From Methylovorus mays (GTDB lineage Bacteria; Pseudomonadota; Gammaproteobacteria; Burkholderiales; Methylophilaceae): a stretch of DNA of 64,000 bases. Below, piece by piece: positions 36,741 through 45,178 of this stretch. The position numbers and the translations under genes were made by a program. The notes below the pieces were generated by a model that saw only the letters and a program-made list of their open reading frames with translations, did not search any database and had not been told where the DNA came from. The stretch's first letter is position 1. Each line of letters starts with the position of its first letter. The stretch lies in contig NZ_JAJAVG010000003.1 in NCBI RefSeq assembly GCF_020531915.1, positions 62,001 through 126,000 of the forward strand. Direction: 5' to 3'.

Positions 36741-37865
36741 TCAGGCCGCCTCGCTTTTTCGTGCATCGGCGATCTGGTGTTGCAGCAAATGCAGCACGTG
36801 CCGCTCAATGGCATCCAGCGCCCAGGGCGCATCCTTATCCGTGGTTTCCAGCTCCACGGCCGCCAGTAATTTCCCGGCCATATAGGTCTCGATAATCAGC
36901 GGGTGCACATAACATTTGCGGCAGATGGTGGGGGTGTTGCCCAGCTTGCGGGCGGCTTCGGTGATGGCCTGCACCACATTCTTTTTGGCCTGGGTCTGGT
37001 TTTCAAAGGCATCCAGCGTGGTGAGCGACTGAAAGGTATGCAAGGTGCCAGACCAGGTTCTGAAATCCTTGGCGGTGTAGTCGCGTCCAGTGATGCTTTT
37101 GAGATAGGCATTCACGTCCGATGAACTTACCGCATGATGTTCGCCCGCATCATCCACATATTGGAACAGCGCTTGCCCGGGCAGGTCTTTCATCTTGCGC
37201 ACCAGTCTTGCGAGCCTGGCGTTCTGCAACTCGATGGCATGCTCTACCCGGCTTTTGCCGCGGAAGTGAAAGGCGATGCGGCCGCCTTGCACATCCACAT
37301 GGCGGTTGCGCAGCGTGGTGAGGCCAAAAGAGCGGTTGGTGCGGGCGTATTCATCATTGCCCACGCGTATCATGGTTTTTTCCAGCAGGGCGATGACCAG
37401 CGCCAGCACTTTCTCCCGGCACAAGCCTGGCCTGGCAAGGTCCGCATCTACCTGTTCGCGTATCAGCGGCAGATGCAGGGCGAAATCCAGCATATGCGCA
37501 TATTTGGCTTCATCGCGAATGGCGCGCCACTCCTTGTGGTAGCGATACTGCTTGCGGCCCTTGGCGTCTATCCCGGTGGCCTGGATATGCCCATTGGCAT
37601 ACGGACATATCCACACCTGTTGCCAGGCGGGCGGAATGGCGAGTGCCCGGATGCGCGCCAGATGCGTTTTGTCATGCAAGGGGCGGCCTTGCCGGTCCAC
37701 ATAACGAAAGCCCTTGGCCGTGCGCTTGCGGGCAAAGCCGGGCGTGCCGTCATTCACATAGCGCAGCCGCGCAGCTTCGGCAGAGAGCGCCATGTCGCCA
37801 TGCAATTCGGCGCCAAGGGCGTCGTTGAGCTGGACCGTACATTCATCAAGCGGGGTATCGGGCAT
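36741..37865 (-). CDS. DNA topoisomerase IB
   Basis: 374 residues of the poxvirus-like bacterial type IB family. GIDAKGRKQYRYHKEWRAIRDEAKY, GNDEYARTNRSFGLTTLRNRHV and the C-terminal CRKCYVHPLIIETY (with the nucleophilic tyrosine) are the diagnostic blocks. It relaxes supercoils by transient 3'-phosphotyrosyl nicks. It converges with the nuclease-helicase gene, 60 bases between stops. Such genes are scattered in bacteria, often acquired horizontally, but composition here looks like the surroundings. Confidence 0.93.
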   Translation of the reverse strand: MPDTPLDECTVQLNDALGAELHGDMALSAEAARLRYVNDGTPGFARKRTAKGFRYVDRQGRPLHDKTHLARIRALAIPPAWQQVWICPYANGHIQATGIDAKGRKQYRYHKEWRAIRDEAKYAHMLDFALHLPLIREQVDADLARPGLCREKVLALVIALLEKTMIRVGNDEYARTNRSFGLTTLRNRHVDVQGGRIAFHFRGKSRVEHAIELQNARLARLVRKMKDLPGQALFQYVDDAGEHHAVSSSDVNAYLKSITGRDYTAKDFRTWSGTLHTFQSLTTLDAFENQTQAKKNVVQAITEAARKLGNTPTICRKCYVHPLIIETYMAGKLLAAVELETTDKDAPWALDAIERHVLHLLQHQIADARKSEAA

Positions 37866-37943
37866 CGCATGCTTTCCGCGGAGGGAGATGTACTTGATGA
37901 CCAGCGCCTGCTGGTAAAAGTGCCTGAAGCCCGGATGAATCGC

Positions 37944-38882
37944 TCAGGTTGCCACAGCGAACACAGGGTCGTCGGTGGGGTGCCTGGCGGAAAGTCGTTG
38001 CCCCTCAAGCAGCAGCTCATCATGAAAAATGCTGGCAATGGGCGATAACTTTTTGCCCTTGGACGTGACGATGTGCCAGTTGGCATGAATGGGAAATCCC
38101 GTCACATCCAGCACGGTGATGTCGGTTTGATGGGGGTAATCATGAATGGCGTGAATGGAGATCACACCGATGCCGAGGTCACTGGCGACGGCTTCCTTGA
38201 TGGCTTCATTGCTTCCCAGCTCCAGCCGGATGTTCGGCGTGAATTTCATATCCTTGAAATGCATATCGCAGGCCATGCGCGTGCCTGAGCCCATTTCGCG
38301 CAGGATAAACCGGTCTTGGCTGAGCTGATCCAGCGTGATGTGAGGCTGATGCGCCAAGGGGTGGGCTTTATTGGCGATGATGACGAGCGGGTTGGGCATG
38401 AAGACTTCGTCCTCAATCTCGATATGCAGCGGCGGCCGCGACATGATGTACATGTCATCCATGTTTTTTTCGAGACGCTCGATAACCCCCTCGCGATTCA
38501 ACACTTCCAGCGCAATATCAATTTCCGGATAACGCTGGCAAAACGACCCCAATACCCGTGGCACAAAGTATTTGGCGGTGCTGACGACTGCAATCTTCAG
38601 GCGGCCGCGCGTCACGCCTTTCAGCGCCATGACCTTTTGCTCAAAGGTTTCCCATTCAGCGGCCATGATGCGTGCGCTGTTGGCCAGCTCCAGCCCTACC
38701 TCGGTCATGTGGATTTTTTTGGCGATGACCTCAAACAGCGGCAGCCCTACAGTGCTCGCCAGTTCCTTCAGTTGCATGGAGGCGGTAGGCTGGGTGATGT
38801 GCATCCGCCTCGCTGCGGCTGTCACGCTACCGGTATCAGCCAGGGCCAGCAGCAAACGTAATTGGCGAAAAGTGACGTTCAT
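37944..38882 (-). CDS. LysR-type regulator, CbbR/CmpR-like
   Basis: 312 residues. N-terminal helix-turn-helix (FRQLRLLLALADTGSVTAAARRMHITQPTAS split over residues 5-35) followed by a LysR substrate domain with VLNREGVIERLEKNMDDMYIMSRPP and LGSNEAIKEAVASDLGIGVIS. These resemble the CbbR/CmpR/RbcR group that responds to carbon-fixation metabolites. It is divergent from an SbtA-type bicarbonate transporter gene with 91 bases between, so control of that transporter is the natural inference. Confidence 0.85.
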   Translation of the reverse strand: MNVTFRQLRLLLALADTGSVTAAARRMHITQPTASMQLKELASTVGLPLFEVIAKKIHMTEVGLELANSARIMAAEWETFEQKVMALKGVTRGRLKIAVVSTAKYFVPRVLGSFCQRYPEIDIALEVLNREGVIERLEKNMDDMYIMSRPPLHIEIEDEVFMPNPLVIIANKAHPLAHQPHITLDQLSQDRFILREMGSGTRMACDMHFKDMKFTPNIRLELGSNEAIKEAVASDLGIGVISIHAIHDYPHQTDITVLDVTGFPIHANWHIVTSKGKKLSPIASIFHDELLLEGQRLSARHPTDDPVFAVAT

Positions 38883-38895
38883 AGTTTTTATCTAT
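38881..38895. promoter_or_regulatory. Candidate LysR operator
   Basis: ATAG-N7-CTAT is a palindrome of LysR type (T-N11-A) at the start of the lysR gene, in the 91-base divergent region. A looser TATC...GATA repeat follows at about 38915-38935. Assignment is by position and symmetry only. Confidence 0.4.
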
Positions 38896-38973
38896 GCAAA
38901 TGTTGATTATTATCTATTTTACACTATGGATATTGCTTCTTATACTGCGCTCACTTTCAAGGGGGGTGTATAC

Positions 38974-39933
38974 GTGAGCAATTTTGCTGATCCAGCCATA
39001 CTGTTTTTCATATTCGGGGTGCTGGCCGGGTTTGCCCGGTCCAACCTGGAAATCCCGCATGCCATTTCCCGCTTTTTATCGCTGTATCTCCTGATGGCGC
39101 TGGGCTTGAAAGGCGGCTTTGCCCTGCATCATTCCGGCATTACCTCCGAAGTCAGCCTGGCCCTGGGCCTCGCGATTTTTCTTGCCGTGTTTATTCCCAT
39201 TGTGGCGTATTTCATCCTGGGCAAGTGGCTCAATAAACTGGATGCAGCGGCGATTGCGGCCACTTATGGTTCCATCAGTGCGGTAACCTTTATTACGGCA
39301 TCGCAAAGCCTGGACCAGCAGGGTATTCATTACGGCGGCTACATGGCCGCGGCGATGGCGCTGATGGAGTCGCCCGCGATTGTGCTGGCGATTGTGCTCG
39401 CCAATAAGGCCAGAGCCCAGCAATCGGCCGGCACGTCCACTCACACCAGTCTGTCCAAGGTGCTGCATGAGTCGTTTACCGATGGTGGGCAGTTGCTGCT
39501 GCTGGGAGCCATGGCGATCGGCATTCTGAGTGGCGATGCCGGACATAAAGCCATGACGCCGTTTTCGATCGATCTGTTCAAGGGCCTGTTGTCATTCTTT
39601 TTGCTGGATATGGGCTTGCAGGTGGCGAGAAACCTCAGCCAACTGAGGCGCGTGCCCAGGCTGACCATTGTGTATGGTCTGGTGGCGCCACCCGTGCATG
39701 CCATGCTGGCGTTGGGCATTTGCAAGCTGGTGGGCATGCAGCTGGGCGAAACCATCCTGCTGATGGTGCTGGCAGCCAGTGCCTCATACATTGCGGTGCC
39801 TGCCGTCTTGCGTCAGGCGGTACCTGAGGTGAGTCCTGCGCTGTATATGGGCATGTCGCTGGGCATTACGTTTCCGCTCAATATCCTGATCGGGATTCCT
39901 GCGTATACCTGGCTTGCGCGTTATTTCATGTAG
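38974..39933 (+). CDS. Sodium-dependent bicarbonate transporter, SbtA family
   Basis: 319 residues, about ten helices. FADPAILFFIFGVLAGFARSN at the start, RFLSLYLLMALGLKGGFAL, ATYGSISAVTFITASQ and the mirrored C-terminal repeat match SbtA permeases, which import bicarbonate with sodium. I choose GTG 38974 because a very strong AAGGGGGG site precedes it; an upstream ATG at 38925 lacks one. Divergent from a CbbR/CmpR-like LysR gene. No carboxysome or RuBisCO gene is in the window, so the use of the bicarbonate (for example anaplerotic carboxylation) is open. Confidence 0.85.
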   Translation: MSNFADPAILFFIFGVLAGFARSNLEIPHAISRFLSLYLLMALGLKGGFALHHSGITSEVSLALGLAIFLAVFIPIVAYFILGKWLNKLDAAAIAATYGSISAVTFITASQSLDQQGIHYGGYMAAAMALMESPAIVLAIVLANKARAQQSAGTSTHTSLSKVLHESFTDGGQLLLLGAMAIGILSGDAGHKAMTPFSIDLFKGLLSFFLLDMGLQVARNLSQLRRVPRLTIVYGLVAPPVHAMLALGICKLVGMQLGETILLMVLAASASYIAVPAVLRQAVPEVSPALYMGMSLGITFPLNILIGIPAYTWLARYFM

Positions 39934-40056
39934 ATTGAGCTGGATGGCGCCGTGGTTTTAGCGTGACTGATATGGTTTTTGTTGAGACATCTGCATCTGT
40001 TGATGTTTTACGAGCTGCACTATGATGCCTCTTCGTTTATCCAGGCTGGGGCTTTC

Positions 40057-40383
40057 ATGCAGATTGTGGCAGTAACCAAAAAAGATCAGGACTTGCTGTT
40101 TGCCTCGGGCAATACCTTGCGCATTTCGGTGGAGCGCATGTTTGAGGTCGGTATTTACGAGGGCGTTGCCGAGGTGGCACGTATTCGCTTTGAGGCCTTG
40201 TCTTCGCTCAATAACCTGGAATTGCCCCCCCTGTACCGGCTCTCCGCCGCCTCCATCAGCACGGCCATGCCGCGCGAGCAGCTGGCCGATGCCGGCCGCG
40301 CTGCGATTGCCTTGTTTCAGTACTACACCAATGGCAGCGTGCGCGTGCCGGATGAGATGCAGGCCACGCTGGCGCTGGCCTGA
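40057..40383 (+). CDS. Hypothetical protein
   Basis: 108 residues from ATG 40057 (earlier in-frame starts at 40003 and 39979 are possible). No signal peptide or membrane helix. The sequence QIVAVTKKDQDLLFASGNTLRISVERMFEVGIYEG looks like a small soluble alpha/beta domain; I do not recognise a family. It lies between sbtA and the convergent MocR gene, whose stop directly abuts its own. Reality as a gene is likely from codon use and position, not proven. Confidence 0.5.
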   Translation: MQIVAVTKKDQDLLFASGNTLRISVERMFEVGIYEGVAEVARIRFEALSSLNNLELPPLYRLSAASISTAMPREQLADAGRAAIALFQYYTNGSVRVPDEMQATLALA

Positions 40384-41799
40384 TCAGCGGATATGCTCGG
40401 GAATCAACCTGGCCACCGTGTGCAGGGCCTGCTCGATTTCGCTGGTCCATTCGTGACCGTAATTCAGCCGGATATATTCTGAAAACTGCCGCTGTGCCGA
40501 GAACATGGGGCCCGGCGCAATGCTGATGCCATGCTCCAGACAATGCTGATGCAGCGAGAGCGCATCGGTGCCTTCCGGCAGTTTCAGCCATAGAAAATAA
40601 CCACCTGCCGGGCGCGTCAGCTGGGTACCGGCGGGGAATACCTGCTCGACGGTTTCAATAAAGCGAATCTGCTGCATCAGCAAGGTATGCCTGAGTGAGC
40701 GCAAGTGGCGGTCATAGCCGCCCATGGCCAGATAGGCCGCCAATGTTTGCTGTACCGGCGCGGGCGCGGCAAGTGTGGTGGTGAGCTTGATGCGCTCTAT
40801 GGTTTTGGCAAAGCGACCTGCCGCCACCCATCCTACGCGGTAGCCCGGCGCCAGGCATTTTGAAAACGACGAGCAATGCATGACCAGACCTTCGGTATCA
40901 AAGGCCTTGGCAGGTTTGGGGCGCTGCTGCCCAAAATACAGTTCGCCATACACATCATCTTCGATCAGCGGTACCTGATAGCGCTGCAGCAAGGCCACCA
41001 AGGCCTGCTTTTTCTCTTCCGGCATCAGGCTGCCCAGCGGGTTCTGAAAATTGGTCATCAGCCAGCAGGCCGCCGGTTTGTGCTGTTCCAGCGCTGCCGC
41101 CATGGCATCAAGATTGACGCCGGTTTTGGGGTGGCTGGGGATTTCAATGGCATTCAATCCGTTACGCTCAATCGCCTGCAGCGCGGCATAAAAGGTCGGG
41201 CACTCGATCAGTATGCTATCGCCGGGTTTGGAGACCGCGGCCAGGCAGAGATTGAGTGCCTCCAGTGCGCCATTGGTAATCACGATGTCATCGGTGGGCA
41301 CGCTGAACCCATCGATCATGTAACGCACGGCAATCTGGCGACGCAGGTGTTCATCGCCCGGGCTCAAGTCGCGCACCGAGCTCCACGGATCCATGTGCTG
41401 GGCGATGGAGGCCATGGTGCGCCCCAGTTTTTTCAGCGGAAACAGCAACGGACTGGGAAAGGCAGATCCCAGTGGCACCACCGTACGATTGCGGGTGGCC
41501 CCCAGAATATCAAACACCAGCTCACTCACATCCACCGGCGTCAGATAGGGATGCGCCACCGGGTGCGCGGCCAGCTCAGGCAGGTTGGGACTGCCGCCAC
41601 TGACGTAATAGCCAGAGCGTTCTTTCACCGTGATCAGGCCGCGCGCTTCCAAGAGGTAATACGCTTCAAACACGGTGGAAGCGTTTACCGCATGGCTGGC
41701 GCTGGCCTGGCGTACCGAAGGCAGTTTATCGCCCTTGTGCAACACACCGGTGCGTATGGATTCGGCAATCTCTTCCGCCAGTTTCTCGTATTTTTTCAT
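40384..41799 (-). CDS. MocR-type regulator (GntR winged helix plus class I aminotransferase domain)
   Basis: 471 residues. An N-terminal GntR DNA-binding domain (LAEEIAESIRTGVLHKGDKLPSVRQ) is joined to a PLP-dependent fold type I domain with VITNGALEALNLCLAAV, FQNPLGSLMPEEKK and the PLP lysine in MHCSSFSKCLAPGYRVGW. MocR proteins use a bound PLP-amino-acid adduct to control transcription. The regulon is unknown; the divergent neighbour is ccoG, about 125 bases away. It resembles the PdxR/GabR branch in layout. Confidence 0.9.
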   Translation of the reverse strand: MKKYEKLAEEIAESIRTGVLHKGDKLPSVRQASASHAVNASTVFEAYYLLEARGLITVKERSGYYVSGGSPNLPELAAHPVAHPYLTPVDVSELVFDILGATRNRTVVPLGSAFPSPLLFPLKKLGRTMASIAQHMDPWSSVRDLSPGDEHLRRQIAVRYMIDGFSVPTDDIVITNGALEALNLCLAAVSKPGDSILIECPTFYAALQAIERNGLNAIEIPSHPKTGVNLDAMAAALEQHKPAACWLMTNFQNPLGSLMPEEKKQALVALLQRYQVPLIEDDVYGELYFGQQRPKPAKAFDTEGLVMHCSSFSKCLAPGYRVGWVAAGRFAKTIERIKLTTTLAAPAPVQQTLAAYLAMGGYDRHLRSLRHTLLMQQIRFIETVEQVFPAGTQLTRPAGGYFLWLKLPEGTDALSLHQHCLEHGISIAPGPMFSAQRQFSEYIRLNYGHEWTSEIEQALHTVARLIPEHIR

Positions 41800-41926
41800 G
41801 GCTGGGCCTTGCAGCTGATCATGCAGGCAGTATAAATCTGATATGGTTTTTTATGTGGTTTCTGCATCTGTTTTATCTTGATGGCGAGTTTTAACATGGC
41901 ACACACTCAAATGAATGGAGCCAGCC

Positions 41927-43366
41927 ATGCAAGCGGTTATTGCCGGTGCTGCCAAGCCCGCCAGAAAAATCATTCCCATCGTGCCGTATGCGGTCAAGGG
42001 CAACTATCGCCATCTCAAGACTGGGATTCTGCTCCTGGCCTACACGGTCTATTTCGGCCTGCCCTGGCTTACCTGGCATGGCGCTGCGCGCAGCGGCCAG
42101 CCCTTGCTGTTTGACCTCGCCAACTCCCGCTTCTTTTTGTTTGATATCGTGATCTTCCCGCAGGACCTGATGGTGCTGATGGCGATCATGGTCATGGCGG
42201 CCACCATGCTGTTTGTGTCGGCGGCGCTGTACGGGCGTGTGTTCTGCGGGTTTTTCTGTTTCCAGACCCTGTGGACCGATGCCTTCCGCATGATAGAAGG
42301 CTGGGTGCAGGGGGAAGCACAAGCGCGCATCCGCTTGATGAAACAGCCCTGGGGGCTGGAGAAAATCGCCAAGCTGGGGCTGACCCACGCACTCTGGCTT
42401 GTCCTGGCACTGGCAACTGCCGTGACCTTTACCCTGTATTTTGCCGATGCCCGCCAGCTGATATCCGCCATCTGGGAGGGCCATGCCCCCATGGCGGCCT
42501 ATACCGCGATTGCTACCATTACCGCCACTACTTATGTCGCCGCCGGCTTTGCCCGCGAGAACATATGCCGCGTGGCTTGCCCCTATGGCAAATTCCAGAG
42601 CGCCATGCAGGATCCGCTGACCAAAACCGTGGTTTACGATGCTGGCCGCGGTGAACGCACCCAAGGCCGCCAGCCGCCTGCCAAAGCGCTCAAGGAGCCG
42701 GGTTCTCGTCAGCAGCAGGGCGTGGGTGACTGTATTGATTGCGGCTATTGCGTCAATGTCTGCCCCACCGGGGTGGATATCCGCAAAGGCTTTCAGATTG
42801 ACTGCATTGCCTGTGGCTTGTGTATTGATGCCTGCAATACCATCATGAAATCCATCCAGCTGCCGACTGGCCTGATCGATTTCCGCCAGGCGGCGGCGGT
42901 GGAGCCTGCGGCAAAATCCGCTACCGTCGGTTTTGCCAGCCGCCTCAAGCAATATGGCTATCTGGCGCTGATGGCATTGGCGATTGTCTTCTTTGCCTAC
43001 AAGATTCAGCACCTGGAGCCCTTTGTCGCCAATATCCAGCAAGACCAGCCGCTGGTGACCCGCATGTCCAATGGTGATCTCAAGAGCCGCTATATCGTGC
43101 GCCTCACTAATAAAGAAGCCCAGGCGCAGACCTATGTGCTCACCCTGCAAGGCTTGCCAACGGATGCTGCCGCTGCCCGGCATGTCATGCACGTGCCCTC
43201 CGGCAAAACCTACGCCAGCGCCTTCAGCATTGTGTTGTCACCGCAGGTAGCGCAAACCCTGCAAGGCTTTACCGCCGTGATCACCCCCATGGAAGCGCAT
43301 GAACGTGCCGAGCCTGAAAAAGCGCAGACATTCAGTCTGGCGTATTCGTCAGGCCAGGCTCACTGA
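41927..43366 (+). CDS. ccoG: Cytochrome c oxidase accessory protein CcoG (FixG/RdxA)
   Basis: 479 residues, five membrane helices. A CGFFC pair in the membrane region and two ferredoxin-type clusters (CIDCGYCVNVCPTG; CIACGLCIDACNTI) are typical of CcoG, a Cu(II) reductase that helps copper insertion into cbb3 oxidase. A C-terminal Ig-like domain follows the last helix. ATG 41927 is preferred because GGAG lies six bases upstream; ATG 41915 overlaps that site. No ccoNOP genes are adjacent. Divergent from the MocR regulator and followed by a clear terminator. Confidence 0.94.
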   Translation: MQAVIAGAAKPARKIIPIVPYAVKGNYRHLKTGILLLAYTVYFGLPWLTWHGAARSGQPLLFDLANSRFFLFDIVIFPQDLMVLMAIMVMAATMLFVSAALYGRVFCGFFCFQTLWTDAFRMIEGWVQGEAQARIRLMKQPWGLEKIAKLGLTHALWLVLALATAVTFTLYFADARQLISAIWEGHAPMAAYTAIATITATTYVAAGFARENICRVACPYGKFQSAMQDPLTKTVVYDAGRGERTQGRQPPAKALKEPGSRQQQGVGDCIDCGYCVNVCPTGVDIRKGFQIDCIACGLCIDACNTIMKSIQLPTGLIDFRQAAAVEPAAKSATVGFASRLKQYGYLALMALAIVFFAYKIQHLEPFVANIQQDQPLVTRMSNGDLKSRYIVRLTNKEAQAQTYVLTLQGLPTDAAAARHVMHVPSGKTYASAFSIVLSPQVAQTLQGFTAVITPMEAHERAEPEKAQTFSLAYSSGQAH

Positions 43367-43414
43367 GCAACTCGCATATCTGCAGGGGCGACCATCACTA
43401 TCCAATAAGCGCGT

Positions 43415-43439
43415 GACGGCTTTTCTTGAGCCGTCTTTT
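43415..43439 (+). terminator. Terminator after ccoG
   Basis: GACGGCT and AGCCGTC pair around a 7-base loop and are followed by TTTT, 48 bases past the ccoG stop. Confidence 0.75.
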
Positions 43440-43498
43440 CTCCTTGCATAGCATCCTTGGGCATTTCAACCATTTGTTCCATTTCCCAGGGGTGAACC

Positions 43499-44751
43499 AT
43501 GTCATTGCTAGAGCGGCTTGCAGATAGACTTTTAGAGTACCAGCAGGAACTGAAAAAAGAGCGGTACCCCTTTCTTGCCACCGAAACGTCCGGCTTAAGC
43601 CGGGTCTGGGTGTTAAAGCAACATGTCGCTGGCTGCCGCCCGGTCAAGGCCCAGGCCAGCATCGCCATGGATAAATCGCCACCGCGCAAACGTCCCGGTC
43701 ATCGCAAGTGGATGATGACGAAGAAGAAGATGAAGAGGACTGCCCGCCGCCGTTCGACATGCTCGATCTGCCAAAAGGCATGGCAGCCATGGGCTTCAAA
43801 TACGCCGCCTACTGCGCCCGGCGCTGGTTCAATGGCCGTGCCCATGTCATCCCCGATAAATCCGACACCATGTTTGATGAAGCGTTTGTGGATACCGACA
43901 GCCTCAAACTAAGCTGGGTGCTGGGCTTTGGCGATGTGCGCAAGCATTACGACTGGCTGCTGGACAGCGAGCTGAAGTCCACGGCGCATGAAAATATTTA
44001 CAACAGCTTTGCTCGAAAAGAGCTGGTGAATAAATTTGAGCGCTTTATGAAGCGCTACGATTACCAGTACACCGGCACTCTGGATACGCTGGCGAACTGC
44101 GGCCATGACAAGCAGCTTTTGCACAAGCGCTTCCAGTTTCAGCATGCCGATGTCCCCATGCTGGATGTGATTGCCAATCTCAAAACCGTCTATCAGGGCG
44201 TGGGCATGAACGACCTCGCCGCCGCCATTGGCAACTTCACCCTGTATGCCGCCATTGCCAGTGCTGAAATCAGGGTGGCCCGTTACAACCGTTATGATCC
44301 TGCCCCATGGCGGCATTGCCTGCATTCCACCGTTACCATCACCCATGTGTATGTTTATGTGATGGATCGGTATTCCTTTAACGATCGGGTAAGCTCGGTC
44401 TCTCAATATCTGGGCCATTGGAACCGCAACGGAGTCATCATTGCTCTAGATGGAGCAATTGCTGATGTCATCTCAAAAAAAGTCTCTCCGAACGTGAAGT
44501 TTGAACTTGGCAACGATGCCCGCTACTACCTGCCTTCCATTCCAGGCCACCTCGACAAGCCAGTGGACATCAAAAGCCAATTGCGCCAAGGGGAGGTGTA
44601 TTACCCGGTCCGCAACCGCGATTTCCGTCAATGGCGTGAGCTAAAAAATCGAGGAGGTGACTTTGTGATCTACTCGGATTTAAAGCGCATCAAATTAGAC
44701 AAACCCATCGTGGTTGATCTGGGTGAAATCTGTTGGGAGTTCAAACGATGA
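43499..44751 (+). pseudogene. DUF6402-like gene interrupted by a frameshift
   Basis: The 5' part reads in one frame from ATG 43499 (MSLLERLADRLLEYQQEL..., good AGGGG site). The main part reads in another frame from about 43675 to the TGA at 44749-44751 and contains the family body (MAAMGFKYAAYCARRWFNG, ALDG..., GGDFVIYSDLKRIKLD). Losing one base around the CCCGG at 43694-43698 would explain the switch; the acidic tract after it (DDDEEEDEED) is encoded by repetitive GAT/GAA codons. A GTG at 43708 could still start a truncated product of about 347 residues. DUF6402 proteins are often linked with type VI secretion or polymorphic toxin loci, from memory. An assembly error is possible. Confidence 0.65.
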
Positions 44752-45173
44752 TTATCAAACGATTACTTCGAGGGCTACTCATTCTGACGGCTATTCCTTA
44801 TTTTTTCTGGTTAGTTCTAATTCGGGCCGATCCCATTTATTACCAAAAGTGTGAACTCTATACAGAAGAAATGAATGGTGGCATCCATACTTTTCAGGGG
44901 CAGCAATACAACATTGTTCTTTGTGGATTGGCTGGCGGTATTGATCCAGGCAATATTCAGGATGACGAAATCCTTCTCAGTGTTTACTCCATGCAAGGCG
45001 AACTACTGGCCGAGCGCTACTTCGAGTTTGCCTGGGAACTCCGCGAGCTTGAGTATGGCAACAACTACCTGATCTATGCGGATGGTGACGGCGCTGGATT
45101 TGAGACGCGGATGGCCATGCCACCCACCCGGTTGGACTGGATACGCGCCAGATTGCCGAGGCTGTGGCCGTGA
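44748..45173 (+). CDS. Small membrane-anchored hypothetical protein, possible immunity partner of the DUF6402 gene
   Basis: 141 residues from ATG 44748, which overlaps the stop of the DUF6402 gene (ATGA), so translation is coupled. One N-terminal helix (LLRGLLILTAIPYFFWLVLI) is followed by a periplasmic or surface domain (YNIVLCGLAGG, EILLSVYSMQGELLAERYF, and PPTRLDWIRARLP). Composition of 44,400-44,900 is more AT-rich than the flanks, compatible with transfer. Tight coupling to a toxin-island-type gene suggests an immunity or accessory role, which is inference only. Confidence 0.7.
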   Translation: MIIKRLLRGLLILTAIPYFFWLVLIRADPIYYQKCELYTEEMNGGIHTFQGQQYNIVLCGLAGGIDPGNIQDDEILLSVYSMQGELLAERYFEFAWELRELEYGNNYLIYADGDGAGFETRMAMPPTRLDWIRARLPRLWP

Positions 45174-45178
45174 TTTCC

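Noticed and set aside
38925-38973. ATG at 38925 as the start of the SbtA-type gene
   Set aside because: It lies within the divergent regulatory region and lacks a ribosome site, while GTG 38974 has a very strong one.
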